DNA of 64,000 nucleotides from Eunapius fragilis. Its lineage: Eukaryota > Porifera > Demospongiae > Spongillida > Spongillidae. The translations under genes were made by a program, and so were the position numbers. The DNA is taken from positions 2,912,149 to 2,976,148 of the forward strand of contig OY811975.1 in the NCBI GenBank assembly GCA_963681505.1, read 5' to 3'. Numbering within the stretch: position 1 is the stretch's first letter; the number at the start of each line of letters is the position of its first letter. Below are positions 1 to 14,295 of this stretch, one piece after another. A model generated the notes under the pieces. It was not told the origin of the DNA, ran no database searches, and was given only the letters and a program-made list of their open reading frames with translations.

Positions 1-882
1 CGTGTGCTATTCAACTGGCACAGTGCAGTTTGAGCATGTATGTTAAGCGTCAGGTACGTCCGCCATAGTGAAATGTTCTCGAGGTAATGTTCTCCACCTG
101 GCCTTCATCAAACTGCACCAAGGCTTACCAAACGTTAGTTTGTGTGTCTCTGCACCAATACTACTACGATTCAGTTCGTGTTTTGTGCCGAGAGATACAA
201 ACATTTAATAAGCCTTGGTGTGGCGTTAAGATTTGAAGTAAATAGGGGTGAATATGCCGCCCGTCTATGGCCGGCATATATACCTGATGGTATGCACTAT
301 TATCTCTGTATCACGCACAGCATACATGGCACCAATAATGGAAGGAGGGTTGAGGGGGGCAGCTGGTCTGGGTTTATGTTATTAATAGATGTCGGGCCCG
401 TTTGGCCGAGAATTTATTTATTTATTTATTTTTGGAGGGGAGAGTGGCAGGGATCAATATGTAAATGGTCAGCTCTTATTACGTGTGATGGTATACTGAG
501 GGAATTTTAACCTTCAGTAGTGTTGGCATCAGTTATCCACAGCGTGAATTCATTTAATGTTAGGCTTCATATATACTAATGTTTATTTAACACTCCAGTC
601 TGTACCTCTCGGGGGGGGGGAGGGGGGGGGGGGGGGGCACCATCACCTCCTTACATTACCTATTCACCTTGCTCACCTCAGACATGACTGGAGGGGGGGG
701 GGGGACGGATTGTTGTTAATAAGACACTTAACGTTTCCCTGTACGTGCATGCAGATGTGTGCAAAACTTGTAAGTACGACTGGTTCAAACTGAAAGTGTT
801 AAACACTGGCCTGTGGTATATACACTTTGAATGTTCATTGAATCATACATATGTACATGCACACACTTGTATAACCACACAG
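1..882. other. No gene recognised at the left edge
   Basis: I see no convincing exon here. Landmarks are homopolymeric G runs near 609-638 and 693-703. The stretch probably belongs to an intron or the 5' part of receptor gene A, whose next exon begins at 883. Confidence 0.4.
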
Positions 883-1326
883 AAGCTCCACCCTCCACTG
901 GCTCTGCTACTCATGATGGTCGCACCACTACTGGTACTGTCACATTATGTTTTGGCTTTTTTTCCAATCTGATGTTTCCTTGCAGCAATCTTGGTGATCG
1001 TGGTAGTGGTGGTTGTTGCCATGGTGACTGCGGTGACACTACTAGTTGCTTTGAGAAAGATTGTTGAGAGTGTGGTGATAGTGTTGGTGCATACATGCCG
1101 CGAAGAGATTGGAAGAGTGAGTCCTGGGTACTGCATGTGTGTAGGAGGGTCTCATATTTACCCACTACATCATTTATACTCAAGTACACCATTGCATGTA
1201 TGATGCATTTGATAAATGAATATGGAAGGGTGTCAGTTATAACATACCCTATTCCCACAGAACAACCAGGGTCCTGATGCATTCACTGTACCAGCAATAA
1301 AAGAAACAGCCAATAGAAACACAGAG
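883..1326 (+). CDS. Receptor gene A, 3' part: stalk, membrane helix and first tail exon
   Basis: Three exons are visible. Exon 883-933 follows an AG acceptor, ends at a GT donor and encodes a Ser/Thr/Pro stalk (EAPPSTGSATHDGRTTT). After a 52-base intron, exon 986-1116 encodes the membrane helix, which starts AILVIVVVVVVAMV and runs into a basic stop-transfer patch (LRK), then ends with a GTGAGT donor. Exon 1261-1326 is 22 in-frame codons (NNQGPDAFTVPAIKE onwards) between a CACAG acceptor and a GT donor, and is probably cytoplasmic. Phases are 1-1, 1-0 and 0-0, the same as in gene C at 45956-48139, so the two are paralogues. By inference it is a single-pass surface receptor or adhesion molecule. 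The extracellular domains and the end of the tail were not identified. The ligand is unknown. Confidence 0.6.
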
Positions 1327-1328
1327 GT

Positions 1329-1329
<1 letters not shown>

Positions 1330-1379
<50 letters not shown>
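1330..1379. repeat. (GT)n microsatellite
   Basis: About 25 uninterrupted GT steps start directly after the donor at 1327, so this lies at the head of an intron of receptor gene A. Confidence 0.95.
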
Positions 1380-1382
<3 letters not shown>

Positions 1383-2035
1383 CAAAAGGCTCGAGTTTTT
1401 AGTGCTCCAAAACAAGGCCCTGTAATGTTTGATAGGTCATTTTTATGGACAGTCAGATTTGTTTAGCACTTGAATTTCTAATATGACCATATATGCCAAC
1501 CCCTAAGTGCAACAGCAGAGAAAGAAAACTGCAAACTACTGCACAAGGTGATAGTCCCTCTTCTAGCTAATAACCAATCAGATTAACCTGGGGGGCATCA
1601 CTATGGATATTGCTTTTTCATACCAACAATCCAGCATCTGCTTAACTAGACGCTCATTGCAGCTCTGCATGCATGTTTAATATAGCGATTGAGTATCACC
1701 TTTAATGCACATGCAACAAATGTAGAACATTTTAGCTCCCAATAGTTGTAATATGCATGTGTAATATGCCCAACATGCAGAGAGAAGAATGTGAGAACTT
1801 GTAAAAGTAAGCCTGTTTGTGCATCGTAGAAAGGAGTCTAAATACTGTAGTCCACTATTGTCGAAAACTGGCCTAACCAAATGCTCAAGAAAGGAACACA
1901 GACATACAGGACTAAACGTGCATTTTATAAATAGATTGTTGTGGGACACATCTCTTCACTTTTTATTGTGCAGCGAAGCTTAGCTTATGTGAATAAAGTA
2001 GGTATCAGTGTAGAATCAACTGACACTATGCCTAC

Positions 2036-2395
2036 CATTTCTTAAAGGTGCGTATCTCAGCATTTCTTAAAGGTGCCCACCTCAGCATTTCTTAAAGATG
2101 CCCACCTCAGCATTTCCTAAAGTTGACCAACTCAGCATTTCATAAAGGTGACCTACTCAACATTTCTTAAAGGTGACCAGCATTTCTTAAAGGTGTCCAA
2201 CTCAGCATTTCCTAAAAGGTGCCCACCTCTGCATTTCTTAAAAGTGCCCACCAAGTACTAAAGGTGCCACACTCAGTGCCATTTCTCAAAGGTGCCCACC
2301 GTCAGCATTTCTTGAAGGTGCTCACCCTCAAACAATTCCTAAAGCTGCCTACCATTAGCATTTCCTGAAGATGCAATAGATGCCCACCCTCAGCA
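2036..2395. repeat. 26-bp degenerate minisatellite
   Basis: A unit of roughly 26 bases with core CAGCATTTCTTAAAGGTG followed by CCCACCT recurs about 14 times with substitutions and small indels. The degeneracy points to an old array. It lies in the presumed intron or downstream region of receptor gene A. Confidence 0.85.
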
Positions 2396-4176
2396 TTGAC
2401 AACTTATTTAGAGTACTCCAGACAAAAGCTCATACGCATCATCCCAAACTCACTGTTGGCTATTCTTACACAAACTTCAGCACACGTGTAATGAATACTA
2501 GTCATCTTTGTGGTTGCAAATAACTCCATGTTTTTCCCTTTCCCTTACATGTTGGCCCTGCTTCAGCCATCAGAATTGGTAACCTAGCACCTGATTGTGA
2601 AGACCAAATCTGACCTTCATAACCTGGTATAGATGTTGAACATTGTTGACGTTGATGTGTGTGTGCATAGCAATTTATATCTATATTTATATCTGTACCG
2701 GGTGCGCAGATATGGATACATGTATGTGATTCATATGACTAACCACCAAACATGTAGTTTATTTGTGGGTGAACAGGTTGAATGCAATTGTACGCACTAA
2801 CATTGTAAAATATATCTGTGGTGAGTTCCTATGTGTCCTTCAGCAGTCTTACATGTAGTATGGCACTGAAGGTGCCCTAGGAAAGACTGAAAGAGTTTTT
2901 CAGTGAGACAGGTGAGCTTTGGCTGCAGATTTGAGAAGTCCGTGCAAAGTTGGGTTAGGACGGGGGGGACCCCAACCATAGATATAAACTAAGGCCTACA
3001 ACTCTCACATCCCTCAATGCTCTCTTTAGCCTAAGAGTGACAACACGTCCCAACATCACCTCCATGCATGCCCTACGCACACACATCACACGCACGTTCC
3101 ATAGTCACACGCACACACACACACCACGACACAATATCGCACGCAAAAACACCAAAGGGTTATCGTTTGCACTTTTTTGTATCCGCACATTCTGTGGGGA
3201 CAGTGAATATTACAAGTCATTCCTTCCACCAATACTCATAACGTACCTAATTACCTTGTGTATCCTATGTGGTGTGTGTGAGGGGGGATGGACTCATCTG
3301 ACCACACCCTCCACAATGACCCCTTACACCTTCACCCTCCACATTACTGTTGTGACCTTTCTCTTGTGGCCTGGCACCATAACCTTCCCAGGATCACACA
3401 TACATACACACACAACATGCACAAGTCTAAGCACAAGGGGTTTGAAAGTCCGTGTACCTTGTAAGATATGTTTGACACAGGTCATCTAGATGCAGTTTGA
3501 TGAGGTACTGCAAAGTTCAACCTTCACAGGTAGCTCCTTGTCCCCCGTCAGACAGTTCACTACCTGGGAGAAATAAGAACGCTATTATAGCAGTACCTGC
3601 CAAGCATACAAAGATGTGCTTGTGTTATGAGCAGAGGCTGGCAGGTGACACTTTCCTTCATACCTGTAAAGAGGTCCAAACTGCTGAGCTCACTATATAG
3701 AGCGGCCCACATCACGGGCATGTCTGCATGTGTCGGTAAGTGGAGTTAACCCAGCTAGCCGTCTGCATCATCTACCAAAGGATGCTGGTACAACTATAGG
3801 TAATAATATACTTATCTCTGATAGGACTTTGTACCCATAATGCATTGCTACAAATTGAGAATTAAGGACATTTTGATGACCCCATACTGCCATGCTATAG
3901 AGTGGGCCAACAGTCGCTGGGTATCATAAAGCTAATTCCAATCCATCCATCTACATATGATTGAAGTGAGAATACAATGTTGCAATTGGATAACGCACAC
4001 GTGTGTGGTATATATATCATGTGGTACATGTGAGACATGGTGTGTGATAGCTGACAATAACCAGCTACAGGGATGCAGTCACTCATGGGGTTCCCAGCTA
4101 TTGCCAATGCTATACCCAATGGTCCCCAGACTTCACATGATGGGCTCACTTAAATGTTGCACTCATTTATACGACA
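2396..4176. other. No gene recognised; segment related to 24.5-25.3 kb
   Basis: No supported exon. Bases 3255-3620 resemble 24540-25290: both have CCTTCACCCTCCAC, then CTTGTGGCCT, then TAACCTTCCC followed by a GATCACA stretch, then CTTGTCCCC and GTCAGA. Here the CCTCCACAATGA motif occurs once, whereas at 24.5 kb it has expanded into an array. Confidence 0.5.
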
Positions 4177-4378
4177 ACCCTCTGCTGGTGAACATATCAG
4201 ACACTGTAGAGTTCACATGCAAGTCAAAGTGAGGATACCGTGATGACTCCATTTGGGCTGTGCTTCCATTAGGAGCACGTTAAGGAAATTATTCTGGGAG
4301 GTTGGAGGTGTCTGGATGTAATAATGCACTAAAAACTCCACACAGGGCAACTCAACAGTATCTCATGATACAGTCAAG
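4177..4378 (+). pseudogene. Decayed Ig-like exon candidate
   Basis: The reading LLVNISDTVEFTCKSK resembles the B-strand region of an Ig domain, with its first Cys. It is followed after stops by a stretch containing DDSIWAVLPLGAR and GRLEVSGC. The frame carries TGA at 4230-4232 and TAA at 4281-4283 and ends near a GTAAG donor-like site at about 4379. The likely origin is a broken Ig-like exon of the receptor family found elsewhere in the window. The assignment rests on a short motif and could be chance. Confidence 0.3.
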
Positions 4379-5536
4379 TAAGGTACACCATTAGAGGATG
4401 TGATAAGAATGTAGGTCATTTGTCAATTCTCATCTGAGTGGGTCCCTGACAACATAACAGCTGCTACACAGGTCTATCTGGTTACAAACACTGGAAGCCC
4501 AAACCATCCATTATTGATCACTTCTCACTTCAGCATACTTATTTACTATTCCAGCCATGTATGGAGTGAAGAACACTGTGTTATCATTAATATTATATAT
4601 TTATTCAACATACAATACTACATTATCATGGAATGTAAATAATATGTTCCATGCAATATTGCTAGGCTGTGTTGCTCTGTAAAAAAAAAAGTAGAAAGAA
4701 GTTAATTACTAGTTATTGGGTCTCATATACTACAACGTACACTGAAATGTATAATGGAATTGTTGCCCTCATGGCTCTTAGCACCATCACCCTCTCGGCC
4801 AGCACTTGTTCGTGGTGGGTCTTTTGCACTGTGGTGAGCATCAATTGGGGGAAATAACAATACGAGCAAAATAAGCATCATAGTGAGGCCAGCAACCATA
4901 CACTACTGCACACTATATCGCCAGCCATGCGTTTAATAGTTACAAATACATGAGGGTGTGTTATGTGGATGTCTCAATGGTAAGTTTCTTTCAAATACAG
5001 TAGCCAGGATTTGCAATTACTATTATTAATGTCTATTGTCCTGAGTGTCCACCCGGGGGAACAATTGGACACCCGGGCGGACAGCAAAAAAAGTTTTTGC
5101 ATTACATGTACATGTCATTCAACACAGTACAGACACTTTTCTGCCATTTGAGGTGCGAATTTAAGACAGAAAATAAATTCTTATATGAATATAGCAGAGT
5201 GTATAGAGCCAATAGTCAAATAGGTATTGTAGCAGAGCTAAGGTCTGGACAGTCTGAAGAAAAGGGGAGGAGCATAGGGAGGGGTTACACTGTCACAAAC
5301 ATCCTTAATCATTTGGTATAAAAATTCTCAAGGCACTTACAACTAATATTCAATGCAAGGGGTGCCTATATTGGACATAGCCTTATTCCCTACATGTAAA
5401 ACCAGATCATGTCCACAACCACCATTTGCAATAATAAGAAGGGTCCACCCATGCCAGGTATCCAACATCTTGACTACTCCCCATTGCTATCACAGCAGCA
5501 TGTGTACACTTTGAAGTGTTTGCAAGTACCTATGGA

Positions 5537-8500
5537 GGGCCCACTACACTACAGGCCCATGGGTCCACTACAGGCCATGGGTCTACAGACCATGGGCCCA
5601 CTACAGGCCATGGGTCCACTACAGGCCATGGGTCCACTACAGGCCATGGGCCCACTACAGGCCACACATCACTACAGGCCATGGGTCCACTACAGGCCAT
5701 GGGCCCACTACAGGCCATGGGTCCACTACAGGCCATGGGCCCACTACAGGCCATGGGTCCACTACAGGCCATGGGTCCACTACAGGCCATGGGCTCACTA
5801 CAGGACATGGGCCCACTACAGGCCATGGGTCCACTACAGGCCATGGGCCCACTACAGGCCACACATCACTACAGGCCATGGGTCCACTACAGGCCATGGG
5901 CTCACTACAGGCCATGGGTCCACTACAGGCTATGGGTCCACTACAGGCCATGGGTCCACTACAGGCCATGGGTCCACTACAGGCCATGGGTCCACTACAG
6001 GCCATGGGTCCACTACAGGCCATGGGTCCACTACAGGCCATGGGTCCACTACAGGCCATGGGTCCACTGCAGGCCATGGGCCCACTACAGGCCATGGGTC
6101 CACTGCAGGCCATGGGTCCACTACAGGCCATGGGCCCACTACAGGCCATGGGTCCACTACAGGCCATGGGTCCACTACAGGCCATGGGCCCACTACAGGC
6201 CATGGGTCCACTACAGGCCATGGGTCCACTACAGGCCATGGGTCCACTACAGGCCATGGGTCCACTACAGGCCATGGGTCCACTACAGGCCATGGGTCCA
6301 CTGCAGGCCATGGGTCCACTACAGGCCATGGGCCCACTACAGGCCATGGGTCCACTACAGGCCATGGGCCCACTACAGGCCATGGGTCCACTACAGGCCA
6401 TGGGTCCACTACAGGCCATGGGCCCACTACAGGCCATGGGTCCACTACAGGCCATGGGCCCACTACAGGCCATGGGTCCACTACAGGCCATGGGTCCACT
6501 ACAGGCCATGGGCCCACTACAGGCCATGGGTCCACTACAGGCCATGAGTCCACTACAGGCCACACATCACTACAGGCCATGGGTCCACTACAAGCCATGG
6601 GTCCACTACAGGCCACACATCACTACAGGCCATGGGTCCACTACAGGCCATGGGTCCACTACAGGCCATGGGTCCACTACAGGCCATGGGTCCACTACAG
6701 GCCATGGGTCCACTACAGGCCATGGGTCCACTACAGGCCATGGGTCCACTACAGGCCATGGGTCCACTACAGGCCATGGGTCCACTACAGGCCATGGGTC
6801 CACTACAGGCCATGGGTCCACTACAGGCCATGGGTCCACTACAGGCCACACATCACTACAGGCCATGGGTCCACTACAAGCCATGGGTCCACTACAGGCC
6901 ACACATCACTACAGGCCATGGGTCCACTACAAGCCATGGGTCCACTACAGGCCATGGGTCCACTACAGGCCATGGGTCCACTACAGGCCATGGGTCCACT
7001 ACAGGCCATGGGTCCACTACAGGCCATGGGTCCACTGCAGGCCATGGGTCCACTACAGGCCATGGGCCCACTACAGGCCATGGGTCCACTACAGGCCATG
7101 GGCCCACTACAGGCCATGGGTCCACTACAGGCCATGGGTCCACTACAGGCCACACATCACTACAGGCCATGGGTCCACTACAAGCCATGGGTCCACTACA
7201 GGCCACACATCACTACAGGCCATGGGTCCACTACAGGCCATGGGTCCACTACAGGCCATGGGTCCACTACAGGCCATGGGTCCACTACAGGCCATGGGCC
7301 CACTACAGGCCATGGGCCCACTACAGGCCATGGGTCCACTACAGGCTATGGGTCCACTACAGGCCACACATCACTACAGGCCATGGGTCCACTACAAGCC
7401 ATGGGTCCACTACAGGCCACACATCACTACAGGCCATGGGTCCACTACAGGCCATGGGTCCACTACAGGCCATGGGTCCACTACAGGCCATGGGTCCACT
7501 ACAGGCCATGGGTCCACTACAGGCCATGGGTCCACTACAGGCCATGGGTCCACTACAGGCCATGGGCCCACTACAGGCCATGGGTCCACTACAGGCCATG
7601 GGCCCACTACAGGCCATGGGTCCACTACAGGTCATGGACCCACTACAGGCCACACATCACTACAGGCCATGGGTCCACTACAGGCCATGGGTCCACTACA
7701 GGCCATGGGTCCACTACAGGCCATGGGTCCACTACAGGCCATGGGTCCACTACAGGCCATGGGTCCACTACAGGCCATGGGTCCACTACAGGCCACACAT
7801 CACTACAGGCCATGGGTCCACTACAAGCCATGGGTCCACTACAGGCCACACATCACTACAGGCCATGGGTCCACTACAGGCCATGGGTCCACTACAGGCC
7901 ATGGGTCCACTACAGGCCATGGGTCCACTACAGGCCATGGGTCCACTACAGGCCATCGGTCCACTACAGGCCATGGGTCCACTACAGGCCATGGGTCCAC
8001 TACAGGCCATGGGTCCACTACAGGCCATGGGTCCACTACAGGCCACACATCACTACAGGCCATGGGTCCACTACAAGCCATGGGTCCACTACAGGCCATG
8101 GGCTCACTACAGGCCATGGGCCCACTACAGGCCATGGGTCCACTACAGGCCATGGGCCCACTACAGGCCATGGGTCCACTACAGGCCATGGGTCCACTAC
8201 AGGCCATGGGTCCACTACAGGCCATGGGTCCACTACAGGCCATGGGTCCACTACAGGCCATGGGTCCACTACAGGCCATGGGTCCACTACAGGCCATGGG
8301 TCCACTACAGGCCATGGGTCCACTACAGGCCATGGGTCCACTACAGGCCATCGGTCCACTACAGGCCATGGGTCCACTACAGGCCATGGGTCCACTACAG
8401 GCCATGGGTCCACTGCAGGCCATGGGTCCACTACAGGCCAAGGGCCCACTACAGGCCATGGGTCCACTACAGGCCATGGGCCCACTACAGGCCATGGGTC

Positions 8501-11500
8501 CACTACAGGCCATGGGTCCACTACAGGCCATGGGCCCACTACAGGCCATGGGTCCACTACAGGCCATGGGTCCACTACAGGCCACACATCACTACAGGCC
8601 ATGGGTCCACTACAAGCCATGGGTCCACTACAGGCCACACATCACTACAGGCCATGGGTCCACTACAGGCCATGGGTCCACTACAGGCCATGGGTCCACT
8701 ACAGGCCATGGGTCCACTACAGGCCATGGGTCCACTACAGGCCATGGGTCCACTACAGGCCATGGGTCCACTACAGGCCATGGGTCCACTACAGGCCATG
8801 GGTCCACTACAGGCCATGGGTCCACTACAGGCCATGGGCCCACTACAGGCCATGGGTCCACTACAGGCCATGGGTCCACTACAGGCCACACATCACTACA
8901 GGCCATGGGTCCACTACAAGCCATGGGTCCACTACAGGCCACACATCACTACAGGCCATGGGTCCACTACAGGCCATGGGTCCACTACAGGCCATGGGTC
9001 CACTACAGGCCATGGGTCCACTACAGGCCATGGGCCCACTACAGGCCATGGGCCCACTACAGGCCATGGGTCCACTACAGGCTATGGGTCCACTACAGGC
9101 CACACATCACTACAGGCCATGGGTCCACTACAAGCCATGGGTCCACTACAGGCCACACATCACTACAGGCCATGGGTCCACTACAGGCCATGGGTCCACT
9201 ACAGGCCATGGGTCCACTACAGGCCATGGGTCCACTACAGGCCATGGGTCCACTACAGGCCATGGGTCCACTACGGGCCATGGGTCCACTACAGGCCATG
9301 GGCCCACTACAGGCCATGGGTCCACTACAGGCCATGGGCCCACTACAGGCCATGGGTCCACTACAGGTCATGGACCCACTACAGGCCATGGGTCCACTAC
9401 AGGCCATGGGTCCACTACAGGCCATGGGCCCACTACAGGCCATGGGTCCACTACAGACCATGGGTCCACTACAGGCCATTGGTCCACTAAAGGCCATGGG
9501 TCCACTACAGGCCATGGGTCCACTACAGGCCATGGGCCCACTACAGGCCATGGGTCCACTACAGGCCATGGGTCCACTACAGGCCATGGGCCCACTACAG
9601 GCCATGGGTCCACTACAGGCCATGGGCCCACTACAGGCCATGGGTCCACTACAGGCCATGGGTCCACTACAGGCCACACATCACTACAGGCCATGGGTCC
9701 ACTACAAGCCATGGGTCCACTACAGGCCACACATCACTACAGGCCATGGGTCCACTACAGGCCATGGGTCCACTACAGGCCATGGGTCCACTGCAGGCCA
9801 TGGGTCCACTACAGGCCATGGGCCCACTACAGGCCATGGGTCCACTACAGGCCATGGGTCCACTACAGGCCATGGGCCCACTACAGGCCATGGGTCCACT
9901 ACAGGCCATGGGTCCACTACAGGCCATGGGTCCACTACAGGCCATGGGTCCACTACAGGCCATGGGCTCACTACAGGCCATGGGTCCACTACAGGCCATG
10001 GGTCCACTACAGGCCATGGGTCCACTACAGGCGATGGGTCCACTACAGGCCATGGGTCCACTACAAGCCATGGGTCCACTACAGGCCATGGGTCCACTAC
10101 AGGCCATAGGTCCACTACAGGCCATGGGTCCACTACAGGCCATGGGTCCACTACTGGCCATGGGTCCACTACAGGCCACACATCACTACAGGCCATGGGT
10201 CCACTACAGGCCATGGGTCCACTACAGGCCATGGACCCACTACAGGCCATGGGCCCACTACAGGCCATGGGCCCACTACAGGCCATGGGCTCACTACAGG
10301 CCATGGGTCCACTACAGGCCATGGGCCCACTACAGGCCATGGGTCCACTACAGGCCATGGGTCCACTACAGGCCATGGGCTCACTACAGGCCATGGGTCC
10401 ACTACAGGCCATGGGTCCACTACAGGCCATGGGCCCACTACAGGCCATGGGTCCACTACAGGCCATGGGCCCACTACAGGCCATGGGTCCACTACAGGCC
10501 ATGGGTCCACTACAGGCCATGGGCCCACTACAGGCCATGGGTCCACTACAGGCCATGGGCCCACTACAGGCCATGGGTCCACTACAGGCCATGGGTCCAC
10601 TACAGGCCATGGGCCCACTACAGGCCATGGGTCCACTACAGGCCATGGGTCCACTACAGGCCACACATCACTACAGGCCATGGGTCCACTACAAGCCATG
10701 GGTCCACTACAGGCCACACATCACTACAGGCCATGGGTCCACTACAGGCCATGGGTCCACTACAGGCCATGGGTCCACTACAGGCCATGGGTCCACTACA
10801 GGCCATGGGTCCACTACAGGCCATGGGTCCACTACAGGCCATGGGTCCACTACAGGCCATGGGTCCACTACAGGCCATGGGTCCACTACAGGCCATGGGT
10901 CCACTACAGGCCATGGGCCCACTACAGGCCATGGGTCCACTACAGGCCATGGGTCCACTACAGGCCACACATCACTACAGGCCATGGGTCCACTACAAGC
11001 CATGGGTCCACTACAGGCCACACATCACTACAGGCCATGGGTCCACTACAGGCCATGGGTCCACTACAGGCCATGGGTCCACTACAGGCCATGGGTCCAC
11101 TACAGGCCATGGGCCCACTACAGGCCATGGGCCCACTACAGGCCATGGGTCCACTACAGGCTATGGGTCCACTACAGGCCACACATCACTACAGGCCATG
11201 GGTCCACTACAAGCCATGGGTCCACTACAGGCCACACATCACTACAGGCCATGCATGGGTCCACTACAGGCCATGGGCCCACTACAGGCCATGGGCCCAC
11301 TACAGGCCATGGGTCCACTACAGGCTATGGGTCCACTACAGGCCACACATCACTACAGGCCATGGGCCCACTACAGGCCATGGGTCCACTACAGGCCATG
11401 GGTCCACTACAGGCCACACATCACTACAGGCCATGGGTCCACTACAAGCCATGGGTCCACTACAGGCCACACATCACTACAGGCCATGGGTCCACTACAG

Positions 11501-13768
11501 GCCATGGGTCCACTACAGGCCATGGGTCCACTACAGGCCATGGGTCCACTACAGGCCATGGGTCCACTACAGGCCATGGGTCCACTACAGGCCATGGGTC
11601 CACTACAGGCCATGGGTCCACTACAGGCCATGGGTCCACTACAGGCCATGGGTCCACTACAGGCCATGGGCCCACTACAGGCCACACATCACTACAGGCC
11701 ATGGGTCCACTACAAGCCATGGGTCCACTACAGGCCACACATCACTACAGGCCATGGGTCCACTACAGGCCATGGGTCCACTACAGGCCATGGGTCCACT
11801 ACAGGCCATGGGTCCACTACAGGCCATGGGTCCACTACAGGCCATGGGCCCACTACAGGCCATGGGCCCACTACAGGCCATGGGTCCACTACAGGCTATG
11901 GGTCCACTACAGGCCACACATCACTACAGGCCATGGGTCCACTACAGGCCATGGGCCCACTACAGGCCATGGGCCCACTACAGGCCATGGGTCCACTACA
12001 GGCCATGGGTCCACTACAAGCCATGGGTCCACTACAGGCCACACATCACTACAGGCCATGGGTCCACTACAGGCCATGGGTCCACTACAGGCCATGGGTC
12101 CACTACAGGCCATGGGTCCACTACAGGCCATGGGTCCACTACAGGCCATGGGTCCACTACAGGCCATGGGTCCACTACAGGCCATGGGTCCACTACAGGC
12201 CATGGGCCCACTACAGGCCATGGGTCCACTACAGGCCATGGGCCCACTACAGGCCATGGGTCCACTACAGGTCATGGACCCACTACAGGCCATGGGTCCA
12301 CTACAGGCCATGGGTCCACTACAGGCCATGGGCCCACTACAGGCCATGGGTCCACTACAGACCATGGGTCCACTACAGGCCATTGGTCCACTAAAGGCCA
12401 TGAGTCCACTACAGGCCATGGGTCCACTACAGGCCATGGGCCCACTACAGGCCATGGGTCCACTACAGACCATGGGTCCACTACAGGCCATTGGTCCACT
12501 AAAGGCCATGGGTCCACTACAGGCCATGGGTCCACTACAGGCCATGGGCCCACTACAGGCCATGGGCTCACTACAGGCCATGGGTCCACTACAGGCCATG
12601 GGCTCACTACAGGCCATGGGTCCACTACAGGCCATTGGTCCACTAAAGGCCATGGGTCCACTACAGGCCATGGGTCCACTACAGGCCATGGGCCCACTAC
12701 AGGCCATGGGCTCACTACAGGCCATGGGTCCACTACAGGCCATGGGTCCACTACAGGCCATGGGTCCACTACAGGCCATGGGTCCACTACAGGCCATGGG
12801 TCCACTACAGGCCATGGGTCCACTACAGGCCATGGGTCCACTACAGGCCATGGGTCCACTACAGGCCATGGGTCCACTACAGGCCATGGGTCCACTACAG
12901 GCCATGGGTCCACTACAGGCCATGGGTCCACTACAGGCCATGGGTCCACTACAGGCCATGGGTCCACTACAGGCCATGGGCCCACTACAGGCCATGGGTC
13001 CACTACAGGCCTTGGGTCCACTACAGGCCACACATCACTACAGGCCATGGGTCCACTATAGGCCATGGGTCCACTACAGGCCATGGGTCCACTACAGGCC
13101 ATGGGTCCACTACAGGCCATGGGCTCACTAAAGGCCATGGGTCCACTACAGGCCATGGGTCCACTACAGGCCATGGGCCCACTACAGGCCATGGGCTCAC
13201 TAAAGGCCATGGGTCCACTACAGGCCATGGGTCCACTACAGGCCATGGGTCCACTACAGGCCATGGGTCCACTACAGGCCATGGGTCCACTACAGGCCAT
13301 GGGTCCACTACAGGCCATGGGTCCACTACAGGCCATGGGCCCACTACAGGCCATGGGTCCACTACAGGCCATGGGTCCACTACAGGCCACACATCATTAC
13401 AGGCCATGGGTCCACTACAAGCCATGGGTCCACTACAGGCCCATGGGTCCACTACAGGCCATGGGTCCACTACAGGCCATGGGTCCACTACAGGCCATGG
13501 GTCCACTACAGGCCATGGGTCCACTACAGGCCATGGGTCCACTACAGGCCATGGGTCCACTACAGGCCATGGGTCCACTACAGGCCATGGGTCCACTACA
13601 GGCCATGGGTCCACTACAGGCCATGGGTCCACTACAGGCCATGGGTCCACTACAGGCCATGGGTCCACTACAGGCCATGGGCCCACTACAGGCCATGGGT
13701 CCACTACAGGCCATGGGTCCACTACAGGCCATGGGTCCACTACAGGCCATGGGTCCACTACGGACCAT
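5537..13768. repeat. 8.2-kb 18-bp minisatellite with higher-order structure
   Basis: About 450 tandem copies of an 18-base unit, CATGGGTCCACTACAGGC. A 17-base variant, CACACATCACTACAGGC, is interspersed, often in pairs 53 bases apart with two 18-base units between them, one of which carries ACAAGC. Other variants (GGGCCC, GGGCTC, GGCTATGG, TCATGGACC, ATTGGTCC) recur in blocks, so longer segments have been duplicated. The unit has no stop in three forward and two reverse frames. That explains very long open frames here; each 17-base unit shifts the frame, so I do not call a protein gene. Every unit carries CCATGG. Confidence 0.97.
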
Positions 13769-14295
13769 ACATCATTAAACACACTTGGCCTCCTAACACA
13801 TCTGTTGCCCCAGTTCACCACATGCTCCATAATTACTGCTTAGGTACATAGGGCTTAAAAGGGGGCCACAGTTTACATTACCTTACCTGCAGACTACCCT
13901 TTTGTTAGACTGTATTACCCTCTGCATGCACAATGGCTAATGGTGTTAGTGCCCATTTCCTGGTGAGCTGGCATAATTTCTCAATCCCCAATGTTTACAT
14001 AAACGTCATAGCTGTACAGTGAAATACTTTCCTAATAGGGCAGGAGGAGCATTGCGAGTTTGATATACACGTCCAGCTAACTTAGCTTGGCACACCACAT
14101 GCAGGCCACCCAGCTGGTGGTCAGCACTACTCACTCAACTTAATAATTCCTAGCTATGCTGTATACACTGACATTACCTGTCTACAGAGAGGCAACATAT
14201 GCGGGGCAATTGCAAGACACATACGCACATGCACACACATACACATGCACACACACACACACACACACGCACACACACACACACACAGACCTAAC
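13769..14295. other. No gene recognised; flank of Ig relic
   Basis: Unique-looking sequence with a (CA)n stretch around 14238-14287 next to the end of the Ig relic. No exon supported. Confidence 0.4.

Noticed and set aside
5409-13131. Open frames of 1566, 2417 and hundreds of other codons in the 18-bp array
   Set aside because: They follow from a stop-free unit read in five frames; 17-base units change frame repeatedly, and no splice sites, domain or ordinary composition support a protein.
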